64,000 nt of DNA from Streptomyces spongiicola. GTDB lineage: Bacteria; Actinomycetota; Actinomycetes; Streptomycetales; Streptomycetaceae. The notes below the pieces were generated by a model that saw nothing but the letters and a program-made list of their open reading frames with translations, made no database searches and was not told the DNA's origin. The position numbers and the translations under genes were made by a program. Positions within the stretch are counted from its first letter, which is position 1. Every line of letters begins with the position of its first letter. Positions 8,542-17,284 of this stretch are shown here, piece after piece. The stretch spans positions 6,202,001-6,266,000 of the forward strand of contig NZ_CP029254.1 of NCBI RefSeq assembly GCF_003122365.1, read 5' to 3'.

Positions 8542-9339
8542 TCACCTGTGTGCGGGAGTTCGCCGGCCCCGAGCCCGAACCGCCGCCACGGCCACGACGG
8601 CGAGGCCCGCGGCGGCGATGCCGGCCAGCGCGGGCTGCCCGGCACCGAGCGCCCCCAGCGAGGCGGTCAGCAGACCCCACCCCGCTGCGAGGGCGTAAGG
8701 GAGCAGCCCACGTGTCCAGCGCACGACGGCGACCGCCGTGGCCGTGGCGCCGGCGAGCACCGCGCACTGACCCGCGATTCCCGCAGCTCCGTCGACGGGG
8801 GCGCCCGATCCGGCCAAGGCGGTGGTGAGGTTCACCCAGACCGCGATGCTCGACCATCCCGCGTACACGCCCAGCATCCACCACAGAAGGCCCCGCGGCA
8901 CGGGCCCCCAGCCCGCGATCTCGCTCCGGTGTGCCAGCGCGACGGACACGGCCCGGAGCAGGCCGGCGATCATGACGGCGAACACCACCACCGTTCCCCA
9001 CACCGGGGCGACCTCCGCCGCGACGAGCCAGCAGCTGAACCCGGCGAAGACCACCGACAGCGGCACAGCCAGCCGATTCCGTACGACCGGGTCCGGGCGG
9101 CGATCGGGCAGTGCCCAGACGGCGTAGGCGATACACAGCAACTCCACCAGGGTCCAGATCGAGAACGCCCAGCCGACGGGGACGATGGGCGGCTCACCGG
9201 GACGGTCGGCAGTCGTGAACTCGCCGCCGTAGAGCCGGCTGAGGAGGGAACTCACCACCTGTCCGATCGCCAGCACCAGCATCACCGCCCGCCACGGGAC
9301 CGCTCGGCGGGCGGAACGGGTCAGGGGCGTTGCTTGCAC
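8542..9339 (-). CDS. TspO/MBR-related multi-spanning membrane protein
   Basis: 265 residues with about seven to eight hydrophobic helices. The region VGWAFSIWTLVELLCIAYAVWAL plus Trp-rich loops (WGPVPRGLLWWMLGVYAGWSS) resembles actinomycete proteins of the tryptophan-rich sensory/TspO superfamily, though it is longer than the canonical ~160 residues. TspO proteins bind tetrapyrroles and related lipophiles; the convergent cobF neighbour fits a tetrapyrrole theme but this is only suggestive. The start is GTG at 9337-9339 with GGAGG about 10 bp upstream on the minus strand. Confidence 0.7.
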   Translation of the reverse strand: MQATPLTRSARRAVPWRAVMLVLAIGQVVSSLLSRLYGGEFTTADRPGEPPIVPVGWAFSIWTLVELLCIAYAVWALPDRRPDPVVRNRLAVPLSVVFAGFSCWLVAAEVAPVWGTVVVFAVMIAGLLRAVSVALAHRSEIAGWGPVPRGLLWWMLGVYAGWSSIAVWVNLTTALAGSGAPVDGAAGIAGQCAVLAGATATAVAVVRWTRGLLPYALAAGWGLLTASLGALGAGQPALAGIAAAGLAVVAVAAVRARGRRTPAHR

Positions 9340-9715
9340 TGGCGATCATCCTCCCGCCGCCACGCGGCGTCTTCCTCGGTCTCTCCGGTCTCTCCGGTCT
9401 CTCCGGTCCTCCCGGTCCTCCCGGTCCTCCCGGTCCTCCCGGTCCTCAAGGGTTTTCCCGGTCCTGCCGGTCCTCCCTCGATGTTCCCGCGAAACGCGGA
9501 CCACGGATGCGGCGGCGCGTGCCCGGTGGCGCCACGGTGCCGGCTGGGAGGATGCCCGCGGCCGTCCCTGACCGGATGGACCGCATGGACCGCATGGACC
9601 GCATGGACCGGATGGACCGGATGGACCGGCGGTCCGTCCGGCGGCCGGATCGCACCGTCCCATCGCCCCGGCACTTGCCCTCCTGCCCGGCGGGCTCCTA
9701 CTCTCGCAAGAGTCC
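9340..9715. repeat. Two 9-bp satellite blocks
   Basis: At 9379-9446 TCTCTCCGG repeats three times and then TCCTCCCGG about five times. At 9574-9630 GCATGGACC/GGATGGACC repeats about six times. Units are multiples of three, so long spurious frames (Gly-Pro or Met-Asp-Arg repeats) run through. No gene is supported in this gap. Confidence 0.9.
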
Positions 9716-9731
9716 TACCGACCAGTTGGTA
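9716..9731. promoter_or_regulatory. Candidate TetR-type operator
   Basis: TACCGACCAGTTGGTA is an imperfect palindrome (outer TACC/GGTA, inner ACCA/TGGT) of the kind bound by TetR-family repressors. It lies about 100 bp upstream of the oxidoreductase at 9829. No TetR gene is in the window near it, so the regulator is unassigned. Confidence 0.4.
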
Positions 9732-9828
9732 TGACCTGGGTCGCCGACGGGCACCGGCGACGACCACCGTCCGGTCACCACCGTCCGGTCACCACCGTCC
9801 GGCCACGACCATCCGAGGAGCCGCGGAA

Positions 9829-10842
9829 ATGAGCCGCATCAACCGTCAAGTGCGCCTTGCCGCGCGTCCCGTCGGACAGCCCCGCCCCGGCGACTGGGAG
9901 CACACCGAGGAGCCGGTCGGCGAGCCCGGCGAGGGCGAGTTCCTGGTCCGGGTGGAGTACCTGTCGATCGACCCGGCGATGCGCGGCTGGATGAACGACG
10001 CCAGGTCGTACATCAAGCCGGTCGCCATCGGCGAGGTCATGCGCGCGGGCGCGGTCGGAGAGGTCATCGCCTCCCGGCACCCCCGGTTCGCGGTCGGCGA
10101 CCACGTTTCCGGGGCCTTCGGCGTCCAGGAGTACTGCCTGTCCGACGGGCGCGGTGTCACGCCCGCCGACCCGGACCTCGCGCCACTGCCGGTACACCTC
10201 GGCACCCTCGGCATGTCCGGGATGACGGCGTACTTCGGCCTGCTCGACATCGGCCGTCCCGAGGCCGGGCAGACCGTCGTGGTCTCCGGTGCGGCGGGCG
10301 CGGTCGGCAGCGTGGTCGGCCAGATCGCCGGAATCATGGGCTGCCGGGTCGTCGGTATCGCCGGCGGTGAGCGCAAGTGCCGTGCGCTGGTCGACGAGCT
10401 CGGCTTCGACGCGGCGATCGACTACCGGTCCGAGGACGTGCGCAAGGCCGTGCGCGAGCACGCCCCCGACGGGGTGGACGTCTACTTCGACAACGTCGGA
10501 GGCGACATCCTCGACGCGGTGCTGACCCGTCTCGCCCGCGGTGCCCGGGTCGTCGTCTGCGGCGCGATCTCGCAGTACAACAGCACCGAGCCGGTCAAGG
10601 GCCCGAGCAACTACCTTTCGCTGCTCGTGAACCGCGCGACCATGACCGGCATGGTGGTCTTCGACTACGCCGACCGCTACGCCGAGGCCGTCGCGCAGCT
10701 GGCCGAGTGGCGCGCCGAGGGCAGGCTCATCTCCGTGGAGGACGTGGTGGAGGGCGGGGTCGGCGCCTTCCCCGACACGCTGCTCAGGCTCTTCCGCGGC
10801 GAGAACCACGGGAAGCTCGTGCTCACCGTCGCGGGCGGGTGA
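9829..10842 (+). CDS. Zinc-independent NADP-dependent oxidoreductase (MDR family)
   Basis: A 337-residue member of the medium-chain reductase branch containing leukotriene B4 12-hydroxydehydrogenase / prostaglandin reductase and CurA. Support: the SIDPAMRGWMND substrate block (about 47-58), the Rossmann motif VVSGAAGAVGSVVGQIA (about 150-166), the NADP-specifying region GIAGGERKC, and VYFDNVGGDILDAVL. It would reduce the C=C bond of alpha,beta-unsaturated carbonyls, probably in detoxification. ATG 9829 has GAGGAG at 9815-9820. A candidate TetR operator lies upstream, and GTCCGGTCACCACC is repeated just before the SD. Confidence 0.92.
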   Translation: MSRINRQVRLAARPVGQPRPGDWEHTEEPVGEPGEGEFLVRVEYLSIDPAMRGWMNDARSYIKPVAIGEVMRAGAVGEVIASRHPRFAVGDHVSGAFGVQEYCLSDGRGVTPADPDLAPLPVHLGTLGMSGMTAYFGLLDIGRPEAGQTVVVSGAAGAVGSVVGQIAGIMGCRVVGIAGGERKCRALVDELGFDAAIDYRSEDVRKAVREHAPDGVDVYFDNVGGDILDAVLTRLARGARVVVCGAISQYNSTEPVKGPSNYLSLLVNRATMTGMVVFDYADRYAEAVAQLAEWRAEGRLISVEDVVEGGVGAFPDTLLRLFRGENHGKLVLTVAGG

Positions 10843-11050
10843 GCCCGACGGCGGCCATCGGGCTCAGGGACGCGGGTGTCGTGGCCACCGGGTAGGGGTC
10901 GGGTACCGGAGCGGCGCTCGCCCGCCGCTCCGGCGCCGAGGGGCGCCCGGCTCGTGAGCGACGCCCCGTACGTCGGCGGCGCGGCCCGGATCGACGGCGA
11001 GGTCGGAGGGGCCGCCGGGAGCCGCCACCGTTTCGGTGCGCCGGACTCGA

Positions 11051-12307
11051 TCAGCGCCAGGCTCCCGACCCGCGCCGGGTGACGGCGGCGCTGAGCGTGC
11101 GCACGCCCCGCGTCGAGCCGGGGTCGATGCCCGTGAGTTCGCGGACCCGGCGCAGACGGTAGTCCAGGGTGCGGGTGTGGACGTTGAGCGCGCTCGCCGT
11201 GGCACCGCGGTGCATGTCGTGGCGGTAGTACGCGTCGAGGGTGCCGAGGAGGTCGGGACCGGTCTCCAGGCGGCGGGCCACCGTGCGGATCCAGTCGTCC
11301 ACGAACGGCACGTCCGCGACGGCGAGTTCGACGAACACGTCCGCCAGGGTGTGCGGGCGCAGCCGGGAGGGCGCCCGGTGCAGCGGGGCCGCCCGGCTGA
11401 CGCGCCGGGCGCGGTCCAGAGCGCCGGACAGTTCCGGCAGCGGTGCGGTGGCCGTGCCGACGGCGCAGGGGCGGCCGAGGGCGCGGGCGAAGTCCCCTAC
11501 GAGATCCGGCAGTTTGTCTGCGGCGGGATCGGACGGAAGGCCGGGGGCCGGCTGCGGCGGTGTGTTCTCCGCCGCCGCGGCGCCGGAGAACACCGGAAAC
11601 AGGGCGATCAGCTCGCCGCTCCCGTCACCGCCCTCCGGCCCCCATGCGACCGGCACCCGGTGGCTCCTCACCAGCGCCCCGATCTCGCTCTCCGGGAAAC
11701 GATCCGCGGTGGGCCGGTCCGGAAGGCGGAACACCGTCACCGCGCAGCGTTCCGGCACCTCCATACCGACGGCCGCGGCGAGTTCCGCCGAAACCGGGTC
11801 TCCGTTCAAGAGCGACCGGGTCAGCAGGGCGACCTGCTCGGTATACGGAAGCCGGTGGCGCAGTGCGCGCAGGAATCCCCGGCGGTAGGCGCCGATACCG
11901 CGTTCGCTCTGCGGGACGAACCAGGCCATCATGCGTATGAGTTCCTCGACACCGCCGCCGCGCTCGGCCTCGCTCGCCTCGGCGATCTCACGCAGCATGA
12001 GAGCGGTGTGCAGGTGCAGCACCTTCTGGCGTGTGTCGAGCGACATCCCGGCACCTGCCCGCAGCTCCCCCATCGATGCGATGCGGCGGAGATCGTCGTC
12101 GCTCAACTCCCCGTCACGCGGGGACAGTTCGATCGTACGACGGCGAAGCCACACCGCGTGCTCCAGCGTTCTGGCCCGCGCCCGGGGGTCGTTGTCCAGG
12201 TACCGGAACTCCGGTATCTCCCGTGTGTACGTCTCGACCTCACGGCGGGCGTTGGCCGGCACCTGCCGGGCCAGATGGGCGAAGAGGCTCCCCATGGGCG
12301 CAAGCAT
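11051..12307 (-). CDS. PucR-family helix-turn-helix transcriptional regulator
   Basis: About 418 residues from the ATG at 12307. The C-terminal ~55 residues (LDAYYRHDMHRGATASALNVHTRTLDYRLRRVRELTG) are a PucR HTH_30 domain; the N-terminal two thirds resemble the sensory/GGDEF-like region of actinomycete PucR proteins. A second ATG at 12295 is equally possible and neither has a clear SD, so the message may be leaderless. It is divergent from a DUF4394 gene with a strong inverted repeat between them, a possible operator. PucR homologues often control purine catabolism, but nothing here ties this gene to the purine genes 30 kb away. Confidence 0.85.
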   Translation of the reverse strand: MLAPMGSLFAHLARQVPANARREVETYTREIPEFRYLDNDPRARARTLEHAVWLRRRTIELSPRDGELSDDDLRRIASMGELRAGAGMSLDTRQKVLHLHTALMLREIAEASEAERGGGVEELIRMMAWFVPQSERGIGAYRRGFLRALRHRLPYTEQVALLTRSLLNGDPVSAELAAAVGMEVPERCAVTVFRLPDRPTADRFPESEIGALVRSHRVPVAWGPEGGDGSGELIALFPVFSGAAAAENTPPQPAPGLPSDPAADKLPDLVGDFARALGRPCAVGTATAPLPELSGALDRARRVSRAAPLHRAPSRLRPHTLADVFVELAVADVPFVDDWIRTVARRLETGPDLLGTLDAYYRHDMHRGATASALNVHTRTLDYRLRRVRELTGIDPGSTRGVRTLSAAVTRRGSGAWR

Positions 12308-12515
12308 GTCATGCGGTGCCAGGCCCCGACAGGTGGGATCCGGACGGTGTTCATCACTCCGCGCAAAGTGGCGGAGAGTGTTCGGCGGGTTTCTTGTGAC
12401 AGTGCGCAGAGTTTCCGGGGGCGGGCGTTCCCGACAGTTGTCCTGCTTGTGGAGGAGACGTGTAGCGCCCTTAATGGGAACCGCGTGAATGGCTTCGGCA
12501 GGCAACACCCTTCGA

Positions 12516-12542
12516 GCCATTCCGGATGACTCCCGGAATGGC
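12516..12542. promoter_or_regulatory. Perfect 10-bp inverted repeat between divergent genes
   Basis: GCCATTCCGG (12516-12525) and CCGGAATGGC (12533-12542) are exact reverse complements separated by 7 bp. It sits in the 320-bp divergent gap between the PucR-type regulator and the DUF4394 gene, so an operator is more likely than a terminator. The rest of this gap shows no gene. Confidence 0.55.
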
Positions 12543-12627
12543 CGACGGCGATCAGTACACGCAGTGGACACGGGATTGTCAGTGAGGCGCCTCGAAGGGC
12601 GCTCTCCTCGACGGGAGGGAAACTCCG

Positions 12628-13539
12628 ATGAGAACAGGCGCGGGAAAGCGCGTCATGGTGCCGGTCGCGGTCGTGGTCACGTCGGCGGCGCTCGTCCTCG
12701 GCACGGCGGGCGCCGGCTCGGCCGTCCCCGCCCCCGCCCCCGGTTCCACCGCGGGGCCCGGCTCCACCGCGGGGCCCGGCCTGCGCGCGTTCGGGATCAG
12801 CGGCGACGGCACCCTGATGGCCACGTTCACGACCGACCGGCCGCAGGTGCTGGACTGGGTCCGGGTCGTCACCGGTCTCAGCGGTGACACCAGCCTGATC
12901 GGGATCGACTTCCGGGTGCAGAACGGCCTGATGTACGGAGTCGGCAACAAGGGCGGCATCTACACGATCAAGACCCCGCCGGCCACCGCGGACGTCGTGG
13001 TCACCAAGGTGTCCCAGCTCCAGTACGCGCTGCACGGCGCCAACTTCGGCGTCGACTTCAACCCGGCGGCCGACCGCCTGCGCGTGATCAGCGACAGCGG
13101 CCAGAACCTGCGGCACAACCTCAACGACCACAGCACCATCCAGGACGTGAACCTCACCACCCCGCCCGTCGAGGGCACGACCAAGGGCGTCTCGGCCGCC
13201 GCCTACACCAACAACGACCTCGACGCGGACACCGGTACCACACTGGTCGACATCAACACGAGCAGCGACCAGGTCGTCCTCCAGTCCCCGGCGAACAACG
13301 GCACGCTCGCCCCCACCGGCAGCCTCGGCATCGACGCCGGGACCAACGCCGGCATGGACATCTACAGCACCCCGCCCGGCGGGAAGACGGTCGACAACGC
13401 CGCCTTCGCCACCCTCACCCCCTACGGCGCGGGCACCCCCTCGCTGTACAGCATCAACGTCCTCACCGGCCAGGCCACCTCCATCGGCCAGTTCCCGCTG
13501 AACATCACGGACCTGGCGATCTCCCTCACCGGGTCCTGA
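12628..13539 (+). CDS. Secreted DUF4394 protein, copy 1
   Basis: 303 residues with a signal peptide (RVMVPVAVVVTSAALVLGTAGAGSA) and a linker in which PGSTAG is duplicated. The DUF4394 domain begins at about residue 50 (LRAFGISGDGTLMATF) and shows its repeated blocks: LSGDTSLIGIDFRVQNGLMYGVGN, FGVDFNPAADRLRVISDSGQNLRHN and AYTNNDLD. The pattern suggests a beta-propeller-like extracellular protein; no biochemical role is established. ATG 12628 is preceded by GGAGGG. It is paralogous to the gene at 16107, and an IS element and a small secreted gene separate them. Confidence 0.9.
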   Translation: MRTGAGKRVMVPVAVVVTSAALVLGTAGAGSAVPAPAPGSTAGPGSTAGPGLRAFGISGDGTLMATFTTDRPQVLDWVRVVTGLSGDTSLIGIDFRVQNGLMYGVGNKGGIYTIKTPPATADVVVTKVSQLQYALHGANFGVDFNPAADRLRVISDSGQNLRHNLNDHSTIQDVNLTTPPVEGTTKGVSAAAYTNNDLDADTGTTLVDINTSSDQVVLQSPANNGTLAPTGSLGIDAGTNAGMDIYSTPPGGKTVDNAAFATLTPYGAGTPSLYSINVLTGQATSIGQFPLNITDLAISLTGS

Positions 13540-13693
13540 GCCCGGGCCCCCTCGCCGCCCGGCGAACTCGGCGGACTCCGGCCCTCGCCCTGCCCCGCCG
13601 CCCCGCCCGCCGCCCCGGCCCCCGCCTGCCCCGCCGTCCCCGCCGTCCCCGGCGAACCGGCGGCGGGCGGGGCTTCCGGGGCGGTGGCGTCCC

Positions 13694-13723
13694 GCTCGAT
13701 GGTGTCCCGCTCGATGGTGTCCC
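13694..13723. repeat. 15-bp direct repeat upstream of the IS
   Basis: CTCGATGGTGTCCCG occurs twice in tandem just left of the insertion sequence. The 228 bp between the DUF4394 stop and the IS contain no supported gene. Confidence 0.8.
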
Positions 13724-13757
13724 GCACCCTGCACCGGCGCTCCCGTCGGTCCGCTCC

Positions 13758-13767
13758 GGTGCGGATG
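13758..13767. repeat. Left target-site duplication of the ISAs1-type element
   Basis: GGTGCGGATG directly abuts the left terminal inverted repeat and recurs exactly at 15053-15062 after the right terminal repeat. Ten-base duplications are within the range known for this family. Confidence 0.93.
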
Positions 13768-15052
13768 CAGGGCTCCGGCAAAGTCGCCCTGTAGGGCTGT
13801 GACGTGGTGTTTCTGCGTGAGATGAGGGTGCGCGGGCGTGTTCAGGTCGGGTTGGATGGAGGTTCCTACGCCGTCCGTCCGTCCGAGAGAACAACGCCCG
13901 CGCCATGTCATCGTCTCGCATCTCCGCGCCTGTCCGCATGCTCGTTCCGGATCATGAGCTTCTCGTCGACCTGCTCGGTCGGATACCCGATCCGCGCCGT
14001 CGGCGCGGGGTCCGTCATTCGGTGGGCGCTCTGATCGCGGTCGCGGTGTGCGCGGTGATCGCCGGGGCACGGGGGTTCACGGCGATCGGGGAGTGGGCCC
14101 GGGACGCGGGGGCCGACGCCTTGGGCCGGCTGGGTCTGGAGCGGGGGTCGGTGGACGAGTCGACGCTGCGCCGTCTGTTCGCGAGGCTGGACGCGGACCG
14201 TCTCGACGCGGTGCTGGGGGCCTGGGCCGTGACGCGGGCCGCGTTGGTCGCGGGCCGGCGGGTGATCGCCGTCGACGGCAAGACGGTCCGCGGCGCCCGC
14301 GGCGACAGCTCTTCCGCGCCGCACCTGGTCGCCGCCCTCGCTCACGGATCCGGGGCGGTGCTCGGCCAGGTCGCGGTGGGGGAGAAGAGCAACGAGATCC
14401 CCGCCGCCCGCCGCCTGCTCCAACTCCTGGACCTGGACGGCGTGGTCGTCACGATGGACGCACTGCACACCCAGCACGACACCGCAGCGCTGGTGACAGA
14501 GGCCGGCGCCGATTACGTCCTGACCGTGAAGGCCAACCAGAAGTCCTTGTACAACCAGCTCAAGGCCCTGCCCTGGGCCCGGATGCCCGCCCTCACCAGG
14601 ACCGAGCGCGGACACGGACGCCGCGTCACCCGCACGATCAAGGTCGCCGACGTGCCCGCCTGGATCGGCTTCACCGCAGCCACGCAAGTCGCCCGACTAC
14701 GGCGCACCGTCACCAGGAAGGGCAGGCGGACGGTCGAGATCGTCTACCTGATCACCAGCGCGGACGCCCACACCGCGCCGCCGGCACTCCTGGCCGCATG
14801 GGTGCAGTCGCACTGGCAGATCGAGAACCGCCTGCACTGGATCCGCGACGTCACCTTCGACGAAGACCGCTCCCAGGTCCGCACCGGCAACGCACCCCGC
14901 GTCATGGCCGCCCTGCGCAACACCGTCATCACCCTGCTCCGCCTGCACGGCCACCACAACATCGCCGCCGCCCTACGACATCACGCCCGCGACACCGACC
15001 GCCCCATCAACCTGATCCTGACCGCATGATCAACGACTTTGCCGGGACCCTG
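13768..15052 (+). mobile_element. Complete ISAs1-family insertion sequence (1285 bp)
   Basis: The terminal inverted repeats are CAGGGCTCCGGCAAAGTCG (13768-13786) and, on the other strand, CAGGGTCCCGGCAAAGTCG (15034-15052): 17 of 19 bases match. One intact transposase fills the interior, and perfect 10-bp direct repeats flank the element, so the insertion is recent and the ends are defined to the base. Confidence 0.95.
13905..15029 (+). CDS. ISAs1-family transposase
   Basis: A 374-residue DDE transposase of the ISAs1/H-repeat type. The N-terminal DHELLVDLLGRIPDPRRRRGVRH block is typical. Catalytic candidates are Asp in IAVDGKTVRGAR, Asp in VVTMDALHTQ and Glu in HWQIENRLHWIRDVTFDEDRSQ. The frame is uninterrupted from ATG 13905 to TGA 15029, ending 23 bp before the right end of the element, so it is probably active or recently so. 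Confidence 0.95.
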   Translation: MSSSRISAPVRMLVPDHELLVDLLGRIPDPRRRRGVRHSVGALIAVAVCAVIAGARGFTAIGEWARDAGADALGRLGLERGSVDESTLRRLFARLDADRLDAVLGAWAVTRAALVAGRRVIAVDGKTVRGARGDSSSAPHLVAALAHGSGAVLGQVAVGEKSNEIPAARRLLQLLDLDGVVVTMDALHTQHDTAALVTEAGADYVLTVKANQKSLYNQLKALPWARMPALTRTERGHGRRVTRTIKVADVPAWIGFTAATQVARLRRTVTRKGRRTVEIVYLITSADAHTAPPALLAAWVQSHWQIENRLHWIRDVTFDEDRSQVRTGNAPRVMAALRNTVITLLRLHGHHNIAAALRHHARDTDRPINLILTA

Positions 15053-15062
15053 GGTGCGGATG
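15053..15062. repeat. Right target-site duplication
   Basis: GGTGCGGATG immediately after the right terminal inverted repeat, identical to 13758-13767. Removing the element and one copy rejoins the gap between the DUF4394 gene and the small secreted gene; no interrupted reading frame is evident. Confidence 0.93.
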
Positions 15063-15282
15063 GCGGAGCGTCGAGCGTGGCCGTCCGAGTCCTGTTCGCG
15101 CGCATTCCCCCGCCCTCGGCCCGTGTCCTGGGAAAGGCGCCCGCACCCTTTCGCCCCGGTGTGCCTCAGCGCGTCGGAAAGGGTGTGCTGACGGCTGCTC
15201 CGGAAAGGTGAAAGCGGTTTTCGACTCGTCCCTTCCGGTCTGGGTGTTTGTTTCGAAAAGCCGCAGAGGTTCGGAAAGTCGC

Positions 15283-15310
15283 CAATCCGGGGTCTCGTGG
15301 CCGCCGAATC
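15283..15310 (+). promoter_or_regulatory. SigK-type promoter candidate of the small secreted gene
   Basis: CAATCC (15283-15288) and CCGAATC (15304-15310) are 15 bp apart, 56 bp ahead of the ATG at 15367. The same two elements with the same spacing precede the fasciclin gene. They resemble the CCATCC / CCGAATC-like promoter of mycobacterial SigK (from memory). Confidence 0.55.
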
Positions 15311-15366
15311 ACGACTGCGGGCCCGGTCGGGTCCGCACGGGCAGAAAGAGGATTGGAGAACGCTCT

Positions 15367-15672
15367 ATGCGTAGGTTTCTGCGCGGTGCGGCCGTTTCGG
15401 TGGCAGTCGCTCCGGTGGTCCTGCTCACGGCCGGTTCGGCCGGCGCCGACTCGTATGATCAGCGCATGACGAGTGTGGGTCCGGGTGGCGCCTCCACCGC
15501 CTACGTCTCCACCGGAACGACGGTCGGCGGTGGGAGCTACTACTCCGCCGGCGAGTCCATGGCAGGCCCTGACGGTGCCATGAGCTCCCGCACACAGAGC
15601 AGCGCGGGTGGCGTCCGGGGGGCTTCCGGCTATCAGGGCGGCCTGCTCGGCCTCGGCCGGCTCCTGGGCTGA
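15367..15672 (+). CDS. Small secreted protein, Gly/Ser-rich
   Basis: 101 residues: a signal peptide (MRRFLRGAAVSVAVAPVVLLTAGSAGA) and a short Gly/Ser/Tyr-rich mature chain with YVSTGTTVGGGSYYSAGES, lacking Cys. No family is recognised. ATG 15367 follows GGAGAACG. It lies between the IS element and the second DUF4394 gene and carries a promoter pair matching the fasciclin gene of the sigK locus, suggesting co-regulation. Confidence 0.7.
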   Translation: MRRFLRGAAVSVAVAPVVLLTAGSAGADSYDQRMTSVGPGGASTAYVSTGTTVGGGSYYSAGESMAGPDGAMSSRTQSSAGGVRGASGYQGGLLGLGRLLG

Positions 15673-15979
15673 CGGTCCTCGGGCACTCGGTGCGAGCCTC
15701 GCAGGCGGAGTCCGGCAGGACCGAACGAGTGTGAATTCCGGAGACCCGTCCGCACCCGCTACGCGTGTCATGACGACACGTCACCGGAATGCGGAGAATG
15801 GCATGTGAATCAAGGCCGGACGACCGTCCGAACCGAACGCCCACGGGGTGCCCTACCGCGCTCCGGTGCCTTTGGCCGGACGGTCCGCCCGTCCTGACCT
15901 GTCTCGCCGCACCGTCGGTCCCGACCGGCGGTGCGGCGGGGCTCAACGCGGATGGAGCGGCGCAGGTCCCGGATCGCCC

Positions 15980-16019
15980 GGCTGGGTCGCCCGGCCAGGC
16001 CGCCCGGGGCGACCCAGCC
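15980..16019. terminator. Strong stem-loop, 13-bp perfect arms
   Basis: GGCTGGGTCGCCC (15980-15992) and GGGCGACCCAGCC (16007-16019) are exact reverse complements with a 14-base loop. It lies 88 bp ahead of the second DUF4394 gene. It could be a terminator for upstream transcription or a leader structure; there is no T-tract. The rest of 15673-16106 shows no gene. Confidence 0.5.
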
Positions 16020-16106
16020 CGCCGGTCCCGCTCGTTACGCGGCGTCCTCCCCGCTTCTCCCGTCCTCCGTGCGGGGAGTCGCCTCAACCCCTCTGAAAGG
16101 TGCGGA

Positions 16107-16982
16107 ATGCGTACGCGTACGTCGCTCGTCTTCACCGTGGTTCTCGCTGCTTCATGCGCCGCTTCGGCGGCTGTCGCGGATCCCGTGGTCCCTGACGTCC
16201 TCGGCAACGACGGTCGGCACGGTCTGACCGCGGTCGGTCTGACGTCCGATCAGCGCCTGGTCCGGTTCGACGTCGACCGGCCGTCGACGGTCCGGTCGCT
16301 CGGGTGGGTCTCCGGCCTGTCCGGAGACACCGAACTGGTCGGCATCGACTACCGGGTCCAGGACAGCCGGCTCTACGGCGTCGGCGACCAGGGCGGCATC
16401 TACACCCTGAACACCCGGACCGCCATGGCCACGAAGGTCTCCCAGCTCACCGCCGCCCTGTCCGGCACCTCGTTCGGCGTCGACTTCAATCCCGCGGCCA
16501 ACCGGTTGCGGGTGATCTCCGACACCGGGCAGAACCTCCGGCACAACGTCGACGACCCCGCCGCACCGTTCACCACGACGGTGGACGGCACCCTGACCAA
16601 CCCGACGGCACCGCCCTCGACGGCCATGGGCGTGACCGGAGCCGCGTACACCAACAACGATCTGGACGCGGCGACCGCCACCACGCTGTTCGACATCGAC
16701 ACGATGGCCGACCGAGTCTCTCTGCAGTCACCAGCCAATTCCGGCACCCTGGCGCCCACGGGTACCCTCGGCGTCGACGCCGGCCCCGAGGCGGGCTTCG
16801 ACATCTACTACGACGCCAGGCGCGGCAGCAACCACGGCTTCGCCGTTCTCGCGCACAACGGCCTGTTCCGCCTGTACGGGGTGGACCCGTTGACCGGCAA
16901 GGCGACCCACAAGGGGGCGTTCCCCATGGGTCACCAGGTCGAGGATCTGGCCCTGCCGGTCAACCAGCGACAGGCGGGCTGA
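16107..16982 (+). CDS. Secreted DUF4394 protein, copy 2
   Basis: 291 residues, signal peptide to about residue 24 (LVFTVVLAASCAASAAVA), then a DUF4394 domain with the same landmark blocks as copy 1: LSGDTELVGIDYRVQDSRLYGVGDQGGIYTLN, FGVDFNPAANRLRVISDTGQNLRHN and AYTNNDLDA. The two copies differ enough to be old paralogues. ATG 16107 follows GAAAGG. Its position next to the fasciclin/sigK locus suggests a shared extracellular theme, but no SigK-like promoter is seen ahead of it. Confidence 0.88.
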   Translation: MRTRTSLVFTVVLAASCAASAAVADPVVPDVLGNDGRHGLTAVGLTSDQRLVRFDVDRPSTVRSLGWVSGLSGDTELVGIDYRVQDSRLYGVGDQGGIYTLNTRTAMATKVSQLTAALSGTSFGVDFNPAANRLRVISDTGQNLRHNVDDPAAPFTTTVDGTLTNPTAPPSTAMGVTGAAYTNNDLDAATATTLFDIDTMADRVSLQSPANSGTLAPTGTLGVDAGPEAGFDIYYDARRGSNHGFAVLAHNGLFRLYGVDPLTGKATHKGAFPMGHQVEDLALPVNQRQAG

Positions 16983-17200
16983 CGAGAGCGCACGGCACGA
17001 ACGGCGGCTTTCGGGGACAGGGCCTCTCCTGCCTTCTTCCCGGAAGCCGTTGCCCGCAGTGGTGTCCCGCCGCTCGGGACGGCCGATCGTGCCCGGGGGT
17101 TCCGAGCGCACGCTCGGCCGCCGCGAGTTCGGGACGGGACTGCTGCCGATGCGGCCGGTCGGCGGATCGCCGGGGCGTGGGCCGCTTCGGCGCGGCCTTT

Positions 17201-17284
17201 CAGGACCTGGGTATCAGGACCTGGGCTTCAGGGCCTGGGCTTCAGGGCCTGGGCTTCAGGACCTGGGCTTCAGGACGTGGGCAT
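17201..17284. repeat. 14-bp tandem array x6 starting in the fasciclin gene's last codons
   Basis: Six 14-bp units of the form CAGGACCTGGGCTT begin at 17201, 17215, 17229, 17243, 17257 and 17271. On the minus strand the last codons and stop of the fasciclin gene (TGA, complement of 17270-17272) lie in the last unit, so the array appears to have grown outward from the coding end. Confidence 0.95.
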
